Positions 7,738 to 17,207 are shown, numbered from the stretch's first letter. The stretch: 64,000 nt of DNA from Streptomyces hyaluromycini (GCF_002217755.1 NZ_BCFL01000016.1:1098319-1162318); one strand, 5' to 3'. Made by a program: numbers and translations. The notes: generated by a model not told the origin, from the sequence alone.

Positions 7738-8580
7738 GTGGCGAAGAGGATCGAGCCAACGGCACGCCAGCTACGCCTGGCGGTCGAACTGCGCCGGTTG
7801 CGGGACGCGGCGGGCCTTACCTCGCGGGAGGCCGCCGCACTGCTCGGGGTGAACGCACCGCAGATCAGCCAGATCGAGTCCGGCCTCGCCGGAGTGAGCG
7901 AGAGACGGCTTCGGCTTCTCGCCGCCAACTACTCCTGCACGGACGACGAGTTGATCGAAGCTCTGGCGGCCATGACGAAGGACCGCACACGGGGCTGGTG
8001 GGAGGAGTACCGGGACCTGCTGCCGGCACCCTTCCTCGATCTCGCCGAACTGGAACACCACGCCACGTTCCTGCGAGAGGCACAGTTCCTGTACATCCCC
8101 GGCCTGCTCCAGACGGAGGACTACGCCCGCGCCGTGTACGCCTACCGCGTCCCGGAACTACCGCCGAAGGAGCTGGAGTTGCGTGTGCAGCACCGGCTGC
8201 GCCGCAGGGCGGTCCTCGACGGCGCACCGTTCGACGCCATCATCCATGAGGCGGCACTGCGCATCATGGTCGGCGACCGCGCAGCCTCGCGATCCCAGCT
8301 GAGCGAGGTACTAGAAGCCTCCGAGGCGGAGAACGTGACCGTGCGGGTCATCCCCTTTGCCGAGGAGGGGTTCGCGGGCGCCGCGAGCGCCATGCTGTAC
8401 GCGGGCGGCGCCGTATCCAAGCTGGACACCGTCGTGCGGGACGGGCCGAACGGCGCCGCCTACATCGACTCCGACGGCCAACTCACCGCCCTTCGAACAC
8501 TTCTCCGTAAGCTGGAAGCCGCGTCGCTCAACCCCGACAAGTCACGAGACTTGATCAACCGCGTGGCGAAGGAACTGTGA
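7738..8580 (+). CDS. WhiJ/AbaA-like XRE transcriptional regulator with DUF5753 domain
   Basis: 280 residues. An N-terminal helix-turn-helix (LRRLRDAAGLTSREAAALLG, then NAPQISQIESGL) is followed by the DUF5753 domain from about residue 95, with IPGLLQTEDYARAVY, RRAVLDGAPFDAIIHEAAL and VIPFAEEGFAGAAS. Such regulators pair with small DUF397 proteins and often an RsbW-like ATPase in developmental/antibiotic control loci. All three are present here. GTG at 7738 follows GGGAGG by eight bases. Its stop overlaps the start of the DUF397 gene (TGATG), indicating translational coupling. Confidence 0.9.
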   Translation: MAKRIEPTARQLRLAVELRRLRDAAGLTSREAAALLGVNAPQISQIESGLAGVSERRLRLLAANYSCTDDELIEALAAMTKDRTRGWWEEYRDLLPAPFLDLAELEHHATFLREAQFLYIPGLLQTEDYARAVYAYRVPELPPKELELRVQHRLRRRAVLDGAPFDAIIHEAALRIMVGDRAASRSQLSEVLEASEAENVTVRVIPFAEEGFAGAASAMLYAGGAVSKLDTVVRDGPNGAAYIDSDGQLTALRTLLRKLEAASLNPDKSRDLINRVAKEL

Positions 8581-8852
8581 TGCCCGACCCCGACCGTTGG
8601 CAGAAGTCGTCCTACTCAAGCTTCGGCGACGGCGACTCCTGCGTGGAGACAGCGAACTCCCCCACCCGCATATCCATCCGCGACTCCAAGGACCCCTCCG
8701 CCGGCACCCTCACCTTCCCGCCCGCGTCCTTCGCCCCCTTCGTCGAAGCCCTCAAGGTCGTACCGCACCCCTGGGCGGTTTCGATTGGATCATCGCTGGA
8801 TGGTGGCTGTCTTCTCGTGGCGGGTGGCGATGCCTCGCCATTGGTCGGGTAA
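8580..8852 (+). CDS. DUF397 protein with IS-derived C-terminal extension
   Basis: 90 residues. The first 60 are a normal DUF397 domain: WQKSSYSSFGDGDSCVETA, ISIRDSKDP and FPPASFAPFVEAL. Known members usually end about there. Here the frame continues for about 28 residues (from VVPHPW) into sequence belonging to a transposase remnant, so the natural stop has probably been replaced by an insertion. The protein is the likely partner of the WhiJ-like regulator just upstream. It may still work, since the extension is outside the conserved domain. Confidence 0.75.
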   Translation: MPDPDRWQKSSYSSFGDGDSCVETANSPTRISIRDSKDPSAGTLTFPPASFAPFVEALKVVPHPWAVSIGSSLDGGCLLVAGGDASPLVG

Positions 8853-8938
8853 CCGGGTCGTGGCCACGAGATATGACAAGCTCGCCGTCCGCTACGAGGC
8901 GACCGTGCTGGCCGCAAGTCCTCAACGAGTGGCTGTGA
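8851..8938 (+). mobile_element. C-terminal remnant of an IS transposase (IS5-like)
   Basis: One frame reads NRVVATRYDKLAVRYEATVL, a stretch typical of the C-terminus of Streptomyces IS5-type transposases. After a one-base shift another frame continues VLNEWL and stops at 8938. Only the last 30 or so residues of the transposase survive. It lies between the altered DUF397 gene and a truncated carboxypeptidase gene and probably marks the event that damaged both. Confidence 0.6.
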
Positions 8939-8963
8939 CCAGCACCTTCACAACACGCAGCCC

Positions 8964-9281
8964 CTAGACGACGGCCGAGAGGACGGTCAGTGTTCCCGTG
9001 GCTGCGTCGATCGTCGCCTGGGTACTAAGGGGGATCGTCGGGGGGTTCTTGCCGTGCCCGGCGGGAAGCCCGCCCAGAACTGGAACACCGAGTGCGGCCA
9101 GTCGGTCGCGTAGGACATCGTGGATGCCCCATCCGCCCAGCGTCGGATCGTCGGCGTCGCGCTCGAAGCCTGTGAACTGGCCGAGCGCGACGCCGCGCAC
9201 ACCGTCGAGCGCCCGGGAGCGGGTGAGCTGGGTCAGCGCGCGGTCGACCTCGAACGACGGCGGATCCCGGTAGTCATCCAT
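8964..9281 (-). pseudogene. LD-carboxypeptidase (peptidase S66) C-terminal fragment
   Basis: 105 residues resembling the C-terminal third of muramoyltetrapeptide LD-carboxypeptidases: LTQLTRSRALDGVRGVALGQ, the DVLRDRLAALGVPVLGGLP strand with its PAGHG catalytic His region, and IPLSTQATIDAATGTLTV. Complete S66 enzymes have about 300 residues with a catalytic Ser in the missing N-terminal part, so this cannot be active. The next 120 bases upstream hold nothing recognisable. Loss of the N-terminus fits the nearby IS debris. Confidence 0.75.
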
Positions 9282-9402
9282 CCGACGATTCTGCGCTGAT
9301 CACCCACGCAGGACGGGCGGGTGTGGAAACCCGTGTCCTCCGTAGGGTCGTCGGTGTCCTGTGCCTTCTCTGATCACGAAGATCTGTGGCAATGTCTGCG
9401 TG

Positions 9403-10254
9403 TCACTGCGAGCCTGTGGCCGCCAGGGTCGCGGTGATGGGTTCGAGCTCGGTGATCAGTTCGTCGAGTTCGGCGGGGGACAGTGCCTCGTAGGGCGGAG
9501 TGGCGAGTTCGTCGGTGAGGGTTTCGATGCGTTGTCTGGTCGCGCGGCCGGCGTCGGTGAAGTGGCCGTCGGTGTCGACGAGTCCGCGTTCGCGCATGCC
9601 GTCCATGACCGCGGCCAGGCGCTCTTTCGGCAGGTGATGGATGCGTCCGAACGACTCCGGTGGGTGGATGCCCTGTTCCAGAGCGGAGAGCACGTGGGCC
9701 TCCGTGCCGCCGATGCGCGCGCCGACGAGAGCAGCGATGTGCCCGTCGCCGCGGTGCTCGCGCAGCATGGTCGCGGAATGCCACAGCCGGGCGACGGGGT
9801 CGCTGGGCACCTCAAGGGTGCGCATGCCCGCGTACATCACCCGGCCTTCGGTGGGGGCGCTCGTCGCGGCCTTGGTGGTCAGGTCTGCGGCGCGCACCAG
9901 GCCCGGGGAGTCGGCCAGCTCGTCGCCGAGGATGCGCCGTAGGGAGGCCGCGCTGCCCCGCTCCCGCGCGGCGACGGAGGCCTCGGGCGGGATTGTCTCC
10001 CAGGCGCTGGGGATGTGCCGTGCGGCTTCCCCGTCGGCGAAGTTGTAGAAGGCTGCGTGCACGACCTGGGCCGGCACCCGTCCCAGTGGTGCGGCGCGGC
10101 TGGCGAAGTAGCCGTCCCAGTAGGTGCGGTGGCCGAGTGCGGCCAGCTCCTCGTTGCACTCGTCGGCCATGTAGGTGACCAGGCAGATCGGCTCCAGGAG
10201 CTCGAACATGCGACGGGCGATGTGAGTCATCGGATGCAAGCGCGTCTTGCCCAT
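9403..10254 (-). CDS. SCO6745 family protein
   Basis: 283 residues. It opens with HIARRMFELLEPICLVTYM, then ALGHRTYWDGYFASRAAPLG and VVHAAFYNFADGEAARHIP, the signature of the actinobacterial SCO6745 family. The C-terminal third (GMRERGLVDTDGHFTDAGRA, then RIETLTDELATPPYEAL) looks like a winged-helix segment resembling MarR-type sequences. The biochemical role is unknown. ATG at 10254 has GGGAG seven bases upstream; a second ATG lies at 10230. No operon partner is obvious. Confidence 0.8.
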   Translation of the reverse strand: MGKTRLHPMTHIARRMFELLEPICLVTYMADECNEELAALGHRTYWDGYFASRAAPLGRVPAQVVHAAFYNFADGEAARHIPSAWETIPPEASVAARERGSAASLRRILGDELADSPGLVRAADLTTKAATSAPTEGRVMYAGMRTLEVPSDPVARLWHSATMLREHRGDGHIAALVGARIGGTEAHVLSALEQGIHPPESFGRIHHLPKERLAAVMDGMRERGLVDTDGHFTDAGRATRQRIETLTDELATPPYEALSPAELDELITELEPITATLAATGSQ

Positions 10255-10318
10255 CGGGTTCTCCCTTTGTCAGGTGTGCCGACTCGGACCGTCCGGCACA
10301 CCGAAACTCATCGGCGCC

Positions 10319-11401
10319 CTAGTTGCGCAGCATCACCACGAGCAGCACCACCAGGGCGATCAGCAGCGCGGCGGCCACCGACGCCAGGGTGATCTTCAGC
10401 GCGCTGTACGGCCGTTCGCCGATGACCTCGCCGGTACGGGCGTTGACCATCACCGGCCACGCCTTGCCGGCGTGGACATAGGTCAGGAACCAGACCGGCA
10501 GCAGCACCAGCTTGTAGGTGAGGTCGCTGTAGAAGGTGGAGACCGAGTGCACCCGCTGCTCGTCGCCGCCGATGTCCCGCTTGCAGTCGGCGCGGATCAC
10601 CGGTGCCATCCGCGCCTTCGCCGCCTCCAGGCCGGCCTCCGGCTCGACGTCGTACCGGACGGTGCGGAAGCCCGCCAGGTACTCCTCCTGGTAGGGAACC
10701 GTCTCCTCCAGCGGCCAGGGGGTCAGCTTGTCCAGTTGCTTCACCGGGACCTGACCGCTGCCGGGCACCAGCACGTCGTCGAAGAACCGGCCGACCGTCC
10801 CGGACGTGTGGTGCCAGCGGGTGTGCCGCACCTGCCGCTTGTTGCCCTCGGAGTCCTCCTCCTCGACCCAGTAGTGCTCGCCGCGCTCGCCGGTGTACTG
10901 GGTGGTGGTCTGCGCGTCGTACGTCCAGTGCGGCAGGTAGCTGCCCCGGAAGGTCTCCGCCTCGGTGACCTTCTTCAGCACGTCGGGCGCGAACCAGCGG
11001 GACTTGGTCCACTTCGCCAGCGCCTCGCGGGCCTGCTCGCGGCCCACGCCGAAGGGCAGTACGGCCTCGGGCACCACCCGCTCGGTGCCGGAGGCGTCCG
11101 AGACCAGCGGAGTGGCGCAGAACTGGCACTTGTCGCTGAGCGTGTCGCTCTCGGTGACCGCGTGGCAGCCGGGGCAGGTGTACACCTTCACCCGGTCCGG
11201 CGCGGCCGTCCGGCGGGGCAGCGCGGCCAGCTCCTCGATCGGGTGCTCGGTCACCTGCCGCGGTACCGGCGTGATGTCCTGCTCGTGCTTGCAGTACGGG
11301 CAGCGCAGCGCGTACGTCCCGGGCGCGTACTCGCTGACCCCGCCGCACGCCTCGCACTGGAACGCCCGGTCGGGCGCCGGCACGACGTCCTGATCCGTCA
11401 A
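10319..11401 (-). CDS. Zinc-ribbon membrane protein, YdjG-like
   Basis: 360 residues with two or three CxxC-type zinc ribbons in the first 100 residues (FQCEACG...RCPYCKHEQD, YTCPGCHAV...CQFCATPL), a long middle domain, and C-terminal hydrophobic stretches (YKLVLLPVWFLTYVHAG and a last TM helix ending VVMLRN). It starts with TTG at 11401, eight bases after GGAGAAG, 15 bases behind the SPFH gene, so the two form an operon. In Bacillus, YdjG and the SPFH protein YdjI form a membrane platform for a PspA-like protein. By analogy this may be an envelope-stress complex. No PspA gene is in view. Confidence 0.75.
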   Translation of the reverse strand: MTDQDVVPAPDRAFQCEACGGVSEYAPGTYALRCPYCKHEQDITPVPRQVTEHPIEELAALPRRTAAPDRVKVYTCPGCHAVTESDTLSDKCQFCATPLVSDASGTERVVPEAVLPFGVGREQAREALAKWTKSRWFAPDVLKKVTEAETFRGSYLPHWTYDAQTTTQYTGERGEHYWVEEEDSEGNKRQVRHTRWHHTSGTVGRFFDDVLVPGSGQVPVKQLDKLTPWPLEETVPYQEEYLAGFRTVRYDVEPEAGLEAAKARMAPVIRADCKRDIGGDEQRVHSVSTFYSDLTYKLVLLPVWFLTYVHAGKAWPVMVNARTGEVIGERPYSALKITLASVAAALLIALVVLLVVMLRN

Positions 11402-11416
11402 CTCACTTCTCCGATC

Positions 11417-12559
11417 TCAGCCCTGCGGGGGCAGCGGCGGCGGGACGTCGGCGAGCAGCGGGGCCAGCTCCGGGACCTGGTCCGCGGGCTGCCAGGCGGC
11501 CTGCCCGCTGCGCCAGACCAGCGTGGTGCGGGTCAGGTTGCCGGCCGCCACCTGCCCGGCCAGCGCGCTCTCGTCGTACGGGCCCTGCTGCTGTCCGCCG
11601 ACCGCGATGAACCAGCGCGGAGCGGTGGGCAGCGGCGGCGGCACGTCGGAGGGGGCGGGAGCGGGAGCGGGCTGCGCCGGGGCCTGCGCTGCCGGGGCGG
11701 CCGCCGCTCCGGACGTGCTCTGCACGATCCGCTGGCCCAGCGCCATGCCCACGCCCAGCCCCACCGCGTCACCGCCGGTGCCGGGGTTGGCGGCGGCGAG
11801 CGGGATCGCGTCGGCCGCCTGCAGCTTGGCGTAGTCGTCCAGGTTGCCGGTGATCGCCATCCGGGAGCGGGTGTCGATCGCCGCCTCGACCTCCGGCGGG
11901 ACGCTGATGTTCTCGATGTAGAACCGGGGGATGGCGATGCCGGTGGCGGACAGCTCCAGGGTCAGCGCCTTGGCCAGCTGCTGCCCGATGCCGTCCTGCC
12001 GGGCGGCGAGGTCAAGGAGCGGCACGCCGGCCGCGCCCAAGGCCGAGCCCAGCTTGGAGACGATCAGCTGCCGCAGGTGCTCGCCGACCTCCTCGGTGCG
12101 GAACTGCGGGTCGGTGCCGACGAGTTCGCGCAGCAGCGCGGCGGCGTCCACCACCTGGGCGGCGAAGGTGCCGAAGGCACGGACCCGGACCATGCCGAAC
12201 TCGGCGTCCCGCAGGATCACCGGGTTCTGGGTGCCCCACTTGAAGTCGGTGAACTGCCGGGTGGTGACGAAGTAGACCTCGGCCTTGAACGGCGACTCGA
12301 AGCCGTGCTTCCAGCCCTTCAGGGTGGACAGGACCGGCATGTTCTGGGTCGAGAGGGTGTACGTGCCGGGCTGGTAGACATCGGCCAGCCGGCCCTCGTT
12401 GACGAAGACGGCCACCTGCGACTCGCGCACCACCAGCCGGGCACCCATCTTGATCTCGTTGCCGTAGCGCGGAAAGCGCCACACGATGGTGTCCCGGCCG
12501 TCGTCGGTCCACTCGATGATGTCGATGAACTCACCGCGGATGCGGTCCATCAGCCCCAC
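11417..12559 (-). CDS. SPFH-domain protein (YdjI-like) with C-terminal GYF_2 domain
   Basis: About 380 residues. The N-terminal 280 residues are the SPFH/virion-core-like family: MDRIRGEFIDIIEWTDD, WRFPRYGNEIKMGARLVVRE, GTYTLSTQNMPVLS, and PRFYIENISVPPEVEAAIDT. A Pro/Ala-rich linker follows, then a GYF_2 domain (WFIAVGGQQQGPYDESALAG...LVWRSGQAAWQPADQVPEL). Such proteins gather membrane complexes. GTG at 12559 follows GGGGG by six bases; ATG at 12550 is the alternative. It is cotranscribed with the zinc-ribbon membrane protein downstream. Confidence 0.85.
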   Translation of the reverse strand: MGLMDRIRGEFIDIIEWTDDGRDTIVWRFPRYGNEIKMGARLVVRESQVAVFVNEGRLADVYQPGTYTLSTQNMPVLSTLKGWKHGFESPFKAEVYFVTTRQFTDFKWGTQNPVILRDAEFGMVRVRAFGTFAAQVVDAAALLRELVGTDPQFRTEEVGEHLRQLIVSKLGSALGAAGVPLLDLAARQDGIGQQLAKALTLELSATGIAIPRFYIENISVPPEVEAAIDTRSRMAITGNLDDYAKLQAADAIPLAAANPGTGGDAVGLGVGMALGQRIVQSTSGAAAAPAAQAPAQPAPAPAPSDVPPPLPTAPRWFIAVGGQQQGPYDESALAGQVAAGNLTRTTLVWRSGQAAWQPADQVPELAPLLADVPPPLPPQG

Positions 12560-12730
12560 GACAATCCCCCACTCCGCGCGCTTCCGGAGACCACCGCTTT
12601 CCGGCCGGCCCCGGGACGGCGACCACACGGCGATCAAACGATCAGCCGACAGTATGCCCAATACGGTCAGCCCGAGCCATGGGCCGGAAACGCACATGCT
12701 CCGCCCTGCGCCGCCCGGGAGGCGAGGTCG

Positions 12731-13237
12731 TCACCTCCACGGCGCGTTGAACGCCCGCCCCGGTACCGGCTTGGCGATCAGGGCGATCGGGATGAAGAAG
12801 TTGACCTGGCCGATCACGAACATCAGCGTGGCGAGGGCTTTCGGCTCGTACACCTCGGCCGCCTGTGCGTACAGCTCGTCGGGGACCCGCTCGCCGTCCG
12901 CCGGGGGCTGGAGCACCGCCTCCGTCAGGGCCAGCGCCGCCCGTTCCGCGACCGTGAAGTACGGCGAGTCCTGCCACGACGCCACCGACGTGATCCGTTC
13001 CTCCGACTCCCCCGCCTTCCGCAGGAACCCCGTGTGCAGGACCGTCAGGTACGTGCTGCCGACGATCTGACCGGCCCGCAGCTGGACCAGGCCGATCGTC
13101 GGGCGCGGTACCGAGCCGTTGCCGGCGGCCCGGAACAGCGCCGCCGACACGTCCGCCAACTCGGGGACGAGCTGTGCGGGATCGTCGGACATCCGCGGGG
13201 CCGTCGGAACCTCTGCCGTGATCGAACGTGCTTCCAT
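12731..13237 (-). CDS. Carboxymuconolactone decarboxylase (AhpD-like) family protein without CxxC
   Basis: 168 residues with the alpha-helical CMD/AhpD fold: VQLRAGQIVGSTYLTVLHTG, RITSVASWQDSPYFTVAERAALALTEAV, and ALATLMFVIGQVNFFIPIAL. Active AhpD-type members have CxxC before the HT; here the equivalent segment is S-T-Y-L, so the redox cysteines are missing. The role could be structural or non-peroxidatic. Strong RBS (GAGGAG, six bases). It follows the AraC gene on the same strand but with its own leader of about 90 bases. Confidence 0.8.
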   Translation of the reverse strand: MEARSITAEVPTAPRMSDDPAQLVPELADVSAALFRAAGNGSVPRPTIGLVQLRAGQIVGSTYLTVLHTGFLRKAGESEERITSVASWQDSPYFTVAERAALALTEAVLQPPADGERVPDELYAQAAEVYEPKALATLMFVIGQVNFFIPIALIAKPVPGRAFNAPWR

Positions 13238-13327
13238 CGCCGTCTCCTCAGTGAGCGCTTCGGTGTCGCTGTCACTGCACTGACGGACCCCGGGAGGGAG
13301 ATGTGACGACGAGTGGCGTGAGCGCGG

Positions 13328-14221
13328 TCACAGTCGCGTCGGCGCGGGGCCGGTCCGGGCGAGTCCGGCGCGCAGGCGGGCCGCGTCCTGGACGGGCGGG
13401 AGGCCGTAGGCGGTGCGGTACTCGCGGTTGAACTGGGTGGGGCTGACATAGCCGACGGCCTGGGCGATCTGGGCCGCTGTGGCGTCGCCGGCGGCCAGGC
13501 GGCGCCGGGCCTCCTGGAGGCGCAGGTGCTTCTGGTACCTGAGCGGGCTCATGCCGGTGGCCGCCTTGAAGTGCCGGTGCAGGCTCGCGGCACTCATGTG
13601 CGCCGCCGCGGCGATCTCGTCGATGCTGAGCGGCTCCGCGTACCGGGCGCGGATCCACCGGGCCACCTCGCGCACCCGGGTCGTGGTGGAGTCGGCCAGC
13701 GACCACTGGCGCAGGACGGGGCCGAGGGAGCTGCGCAGCAGCCGGTAGAGGATCTCGCTCTCGACGCGGGCGGCGAGGGGGCGGATGTCGTCGGGGGTGT
13801 CGAGGAGCTCGACCCAGCGGGTGACCGCGTCGGCGAGTTCGGGGGACATCGGCGCGGTGACGTGCGCGGAGCCGGCCGCCGGGGCGGACGGGCCCGTCTC
13901 GTCCAGCTCCACCAGCAGTTCTGCGAACGCCTCGCCGTCCAGACGCAGGGACGCGGACCGGTACGGCACCTGCTCCAGGTCGGCGGTGACGGGCAGGTCG
14001 ATGGTGGTGAGCAGCATCTCGCCGGGGCGGGCGACCCGGACCAGCTCGCCCGCAGTGGTGCGTTTCGTGCCGTCGGCGACGAAGCAGATCGCCGGTTCGT
14101 AGAGGAGATGGGCGGGCTCGACGGGCTCGTCGACCGCGGCCAGGGAGAGCCGGGGAACCGCGGTGTCCGTGCCCGACGCCACACAGTGCCGGTCGATGGC
14201 CTCGACGAGTCGGTCCAGCAC
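13328..14221 (-). CDS. AraC family transcriptional regulator
   Basis: 297 residues. The first 180 form an AraC_N (cupin-like) sensor domain (LYEPAICFVADGTKRTTAGE, MLLTTIDLPVTADL). The last 100 carry the double HTH: LSIDEIAAAAHMSAASLHRH and ATAAQIAQAVGYVSPTQFNR. GTG at 14221 has GGAG six bases upstream. It is divergent from the aldo/keto reductase gene across 87 bases, so it most likely controls that gene. Confidence 0.9.
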   Translation of the reverse strand: MLDRLVEAIDRHCVASGTDTAVPRLSLAAVDEPVEPAHLLYEPAICFVADGTKRTTAGELVRVARPGEMLLTTIDLPVTADLEQVPYRSASLRLDGEAFAELLVELDETGPSAPAAGSAHVTAPMSPELADAVTRWVELLDTPDDIRPLAARVESEILYRLLRSSLGPVLRQWSLADSTTTRVREVARWIRARYAEPLSIDEIAAAAHMSAASLHRHFKAATGMSPLRYQKHLRLQEARRRLAAGDATAAQIAQAVGYVSPTQFNREYRTAYGLPPVQDAARLRAGLARTGPAPTRL

Positions 14222-14239
14222 AGCGCACTCCGCTCCTGA

Positions 14240-15322
<1,083 letters not shown>

Positions 15323-15387
15323 TCGGGCCGAAGCGTTCGGCAGGCCCTGTAGATTCACCGGAGGGCCGGTGAGAGGGGTTGGTCGAG

Positions 15388-16083
15388 ATGGCCACGCAGG
15401 CTGGTGCCGTCGCGCAGCCGCGGGTGCCGCTGAGCCGGACAAGGGTGCTGGGCGCGGCCGTCGCCCTCGCCGACGAAGGGGGCGTGGACGCGCTCAGCAT
15501 GCGCAGGATCGCGCAGGCGCTCGGTGTCGTCCCCATGGCGCTGTACAAGCACGTGACCAGCAAGAACGAGCTGCTGGACGGCATGATCGACGTCCTCGTC
15601 GGGGAGATCGATCCGCCGGCCGAGGGCACCGACTGGAAGTCGGCCGTCCGTCGCCGCGTGCTGTCGGCCCGCCGGATGCTGCTGCGCCACCCGTGGGCGC
15701 CCGAGGTCATCGAGGCCCGGATGAAGGCGCGGGCCACCCCGACCCCGGCCCTGCTGGAGTACCTGGACTCGATGGTCGGGATCTTCCGGGGCGGCGGGTT
15801 CCCGATCGGCCTGGTCCATCACGCCCTGCATGTGATGGGCAGCCGGCTGCTTGGCTTCTCGCAGGAGCTGTTCGAGGACAGGCCCGGGCGGGCCCCGGAC
15901 ACGGATGCGCTGCCGGCCGAGGAGATGGCCGCGCGCTTCCCGCACCTCGCCGAACTGGCCATGGCGGTCGCCCACGACCCGGAGTCGGTCGTCGGCTCCG
16001 GCTGCGACGACCAGTTCGAGTTCGAGTTCGCCCTGGACCTGACGCTCGACGGCCTTGAGCGGCTGCTCCGGAACGCTTCCTGA
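15388..16083 (+). CDS. TetR/AcrR family regulator with TetR_C_1 domain
   Basis: 231 residues. N-terminal HTH LSMRRIAQALGVVPMALYKH, then the TetR_C_1 ligand domain with RRRVLSARRMLLRHPWAPEV and HHALHVMGSRLLGFSQELF. ATG at 15388 follows GAGAGGGG by nine bases. Because TetR regulators bind short palindromes, it is the natural candidate for the twin 17-bp operators located between it and the oxidoreductase gene (16150-16200). A small imperfect palindrome (CACCGG-N4-CCGGTG) lies just before its own start. Confidence 0.88.
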   Translation: MATQAGAVAQPRVPLSRTRVLGAAVALADEGGVDALSMRRIAQALGVVPMALYKHVTSKNELLDGMIDVLVGEIDPPAEGTDWKSAVRRRVLSARRMLLRHPWAPEVIEARMKARATPTPALLEYLDSMVGIFRGGGFPIGLVHHALHVMGSRLLGFSQELFEDRPGRAPDTDALPAEEMAARFPHLAELAMAVAHDPESVVGSGCDDQFEFEFALDLTLDGLERLLRNAS

Positions 16084-16143
16084 ACGCCTTTCGGACCCGC
16101 ACCCGATCCCGTTGAACCCGCACCCGATCCCGATCCCCGTCCC

Positions 16144-16172
16144 TTGACGGGTGTACGGCGTACACCTACCTT
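16144..16172 (+). promoter_or_regulatory. Promoter TTGACG-N17-TACCTT with operator in the spacer
   Basis: The -35 box TTGACG (16144-16149) and -10 box TACCTT (16167-16172) are separated by 17 bases. All 17 are the palindrome GGTGTACGGCGTACACC, so repressor and RNA polymerase cannot bind together. It drives the oxidoreductase gene at 16218. Confidence 0.7.
16150..16166. promoter_or_regulatory. Operator 1, 17-bp palindrome GGTGTACG-G-CGTACACC
   Basis: Perfect 8-bp arms around one central base, lying exactly between -35 and -10. It is the reverse complement of operator 2 (16184-16200), so both are the same site. Confidence 0.75.
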
Positions 16173-16183
16173 GCCCTCAAGGG

Positions 16184-16200
16184 GGTGTACGCCGTACACC
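16184..16200. promoter_or_regulatory. Operator 2, 17-bp palindrome GGTGTACG-C-CGTACACC
   Basis: Second copy, centred 34 bp (about three helical turns) from operator 1 and just downstream of the expected transcription start. Two sites on one DNA face suggest cooperative repression by the TetR protein encoded at 15388. Confidence 0.75.
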
Positions 16201-16217
16201 ACAGGGGGGAGATCCCG

Positions 16218-17207
16218 ATGAAGGCGATCGTGCAGGAGCGGTTCGGGCCGCCGGAGGTGCTGCGGCCGGCGGAGATCGAGGCGCCGCAGGCCGGTCCGGG
16301 ACAGGTGCTGGTGCGGGTGCGGGCAGCGGCCGTCAACCCGTACGACTGGCATCTGCTGCGCGGCGACCCGTACGTCGCCCGGCTGCTGGGGGGCGTGGGG
16401 CTGACCCGGCCGAAGTCCCTGGTGGCCGGGATCGACGCAGCCGGGGAGGTGGTGGCGGTCGGTGCCGGTGTGGACGGAGTGCGGCCCGGCGACGAGGTGC
16501 TGGGCTTCTGCCCGGGTGCCTTCGCCGAGTTCGCGTGCACCACCCCCGGCCTGCTGGTGCCGAAACCCGCCGGGCTCACCTTCGAGGAAGCCGCGGCCGT
16601 GCCGATGGCGGCGGTGACCGCGCTGCGCGGGATCCGCACCGTGGGCCGGGCGCGGGCCGGGCAGCGGGTGCTGGTCAACGGGGCCGGCGGTGGCATCGGC
16701 ACCTTCGCCGTGCAGATCGCCGCGGACCTCGGCGCCGAGGTCACCGGCGTGTGCAGTGCGCGCAACGCCGAACTGGTGCGCTCGCTGGGCGCGGCGCACG
16801 TCGTCGATTACACGCGGGAGGACTTCACCGGCCGGGGCGAGCGCTACGACCTGATCCTCGACAACGTGGGCGGCCGCCCGCTCGGCCGGCTCCGCCGGGC
16901 CCTCACCCCGCGCGGAACGCTGGTGGCCAACGGCGGCGGCTCGCCCGGTCACGTCTTCGGGGCGATGGGCTCACTGCTGCGGGTCGTCGCGACCGACCCG
17001 TTCGTCCGGCAGCGACTGCGGCCGCTCGTCCCCACGGTCCCGGACGGGCCGGTGCACCAGGACCTGCTCGCCGTGACCGCGCTCATCGAGGCCGGCCGGG
17101 TCACCCCGGTGGTCGACCGGACGTACCCGCTGGCCGAAACGGCCGCGGGCGTCCGGCACGTGGAACAGGGCCACGGCCGCGGCAAGGCCGTGATCACCGT
17201 GGCGTGA
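16218..17207 (+). CDS. NADPH:quinone oxidoreductase, MDR superfamily (zinc-free)
   Basis: 329 residues. GroES-like N-domain (MKAIVQERFGPPEVLRPAEI, AAVNPYDWHLLRGDPY) and a Rossmann domain with VLVNGAGGGIGTFAVQIAAD, AAHVVDYTREDF and DLILDNVGGRP. Zinc-binding residues are absent, as in QOR-type enzymes, which reduce quinones or enones with NADPH. ATG at 16218 follows GGGGGGAG. Its promoter holds two palindromic operators, so expression is probably released by an aldehyde, quinone or similar ligand of the upstream TetR repressor. Confidence 0.9.
   Translation: MKAIVQERFGPPEVLRPAEIEAPQAGPGQVLVRVRAAAVNPYDWHLLRGDPYVARLLGGVGLTRPKSLVAGIDAAGEVVAVGAGVDGVRPGDEVLGFCPGAFAEFACTTPGLLVPKPAGLTFEEAAAVPMAAVTALRGIRTVGRARAGQRVLVNGAGGGIGTFAVQIAADLGAEVTGVCSARNAELVRSLGAAHVVDYTREDFTGRGERYDLILDNVGGRPLGRLRRALTPRGTLVANGGGSPGHVFGAMGSLLRVVATDPFVRQRLRPLVPTVPDGPVHQDLLAVTALIEAGRVTPVVDRTYPLAETAAGVRHVEQGHGRGKAVITVA

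Noticed and set aside
16096..16132. Repeated ACCCGCACCCGATCCCG after the TetR gene
   Set aside because: Two short copies in a GC-rich spacer; no structure or position that suggests function.
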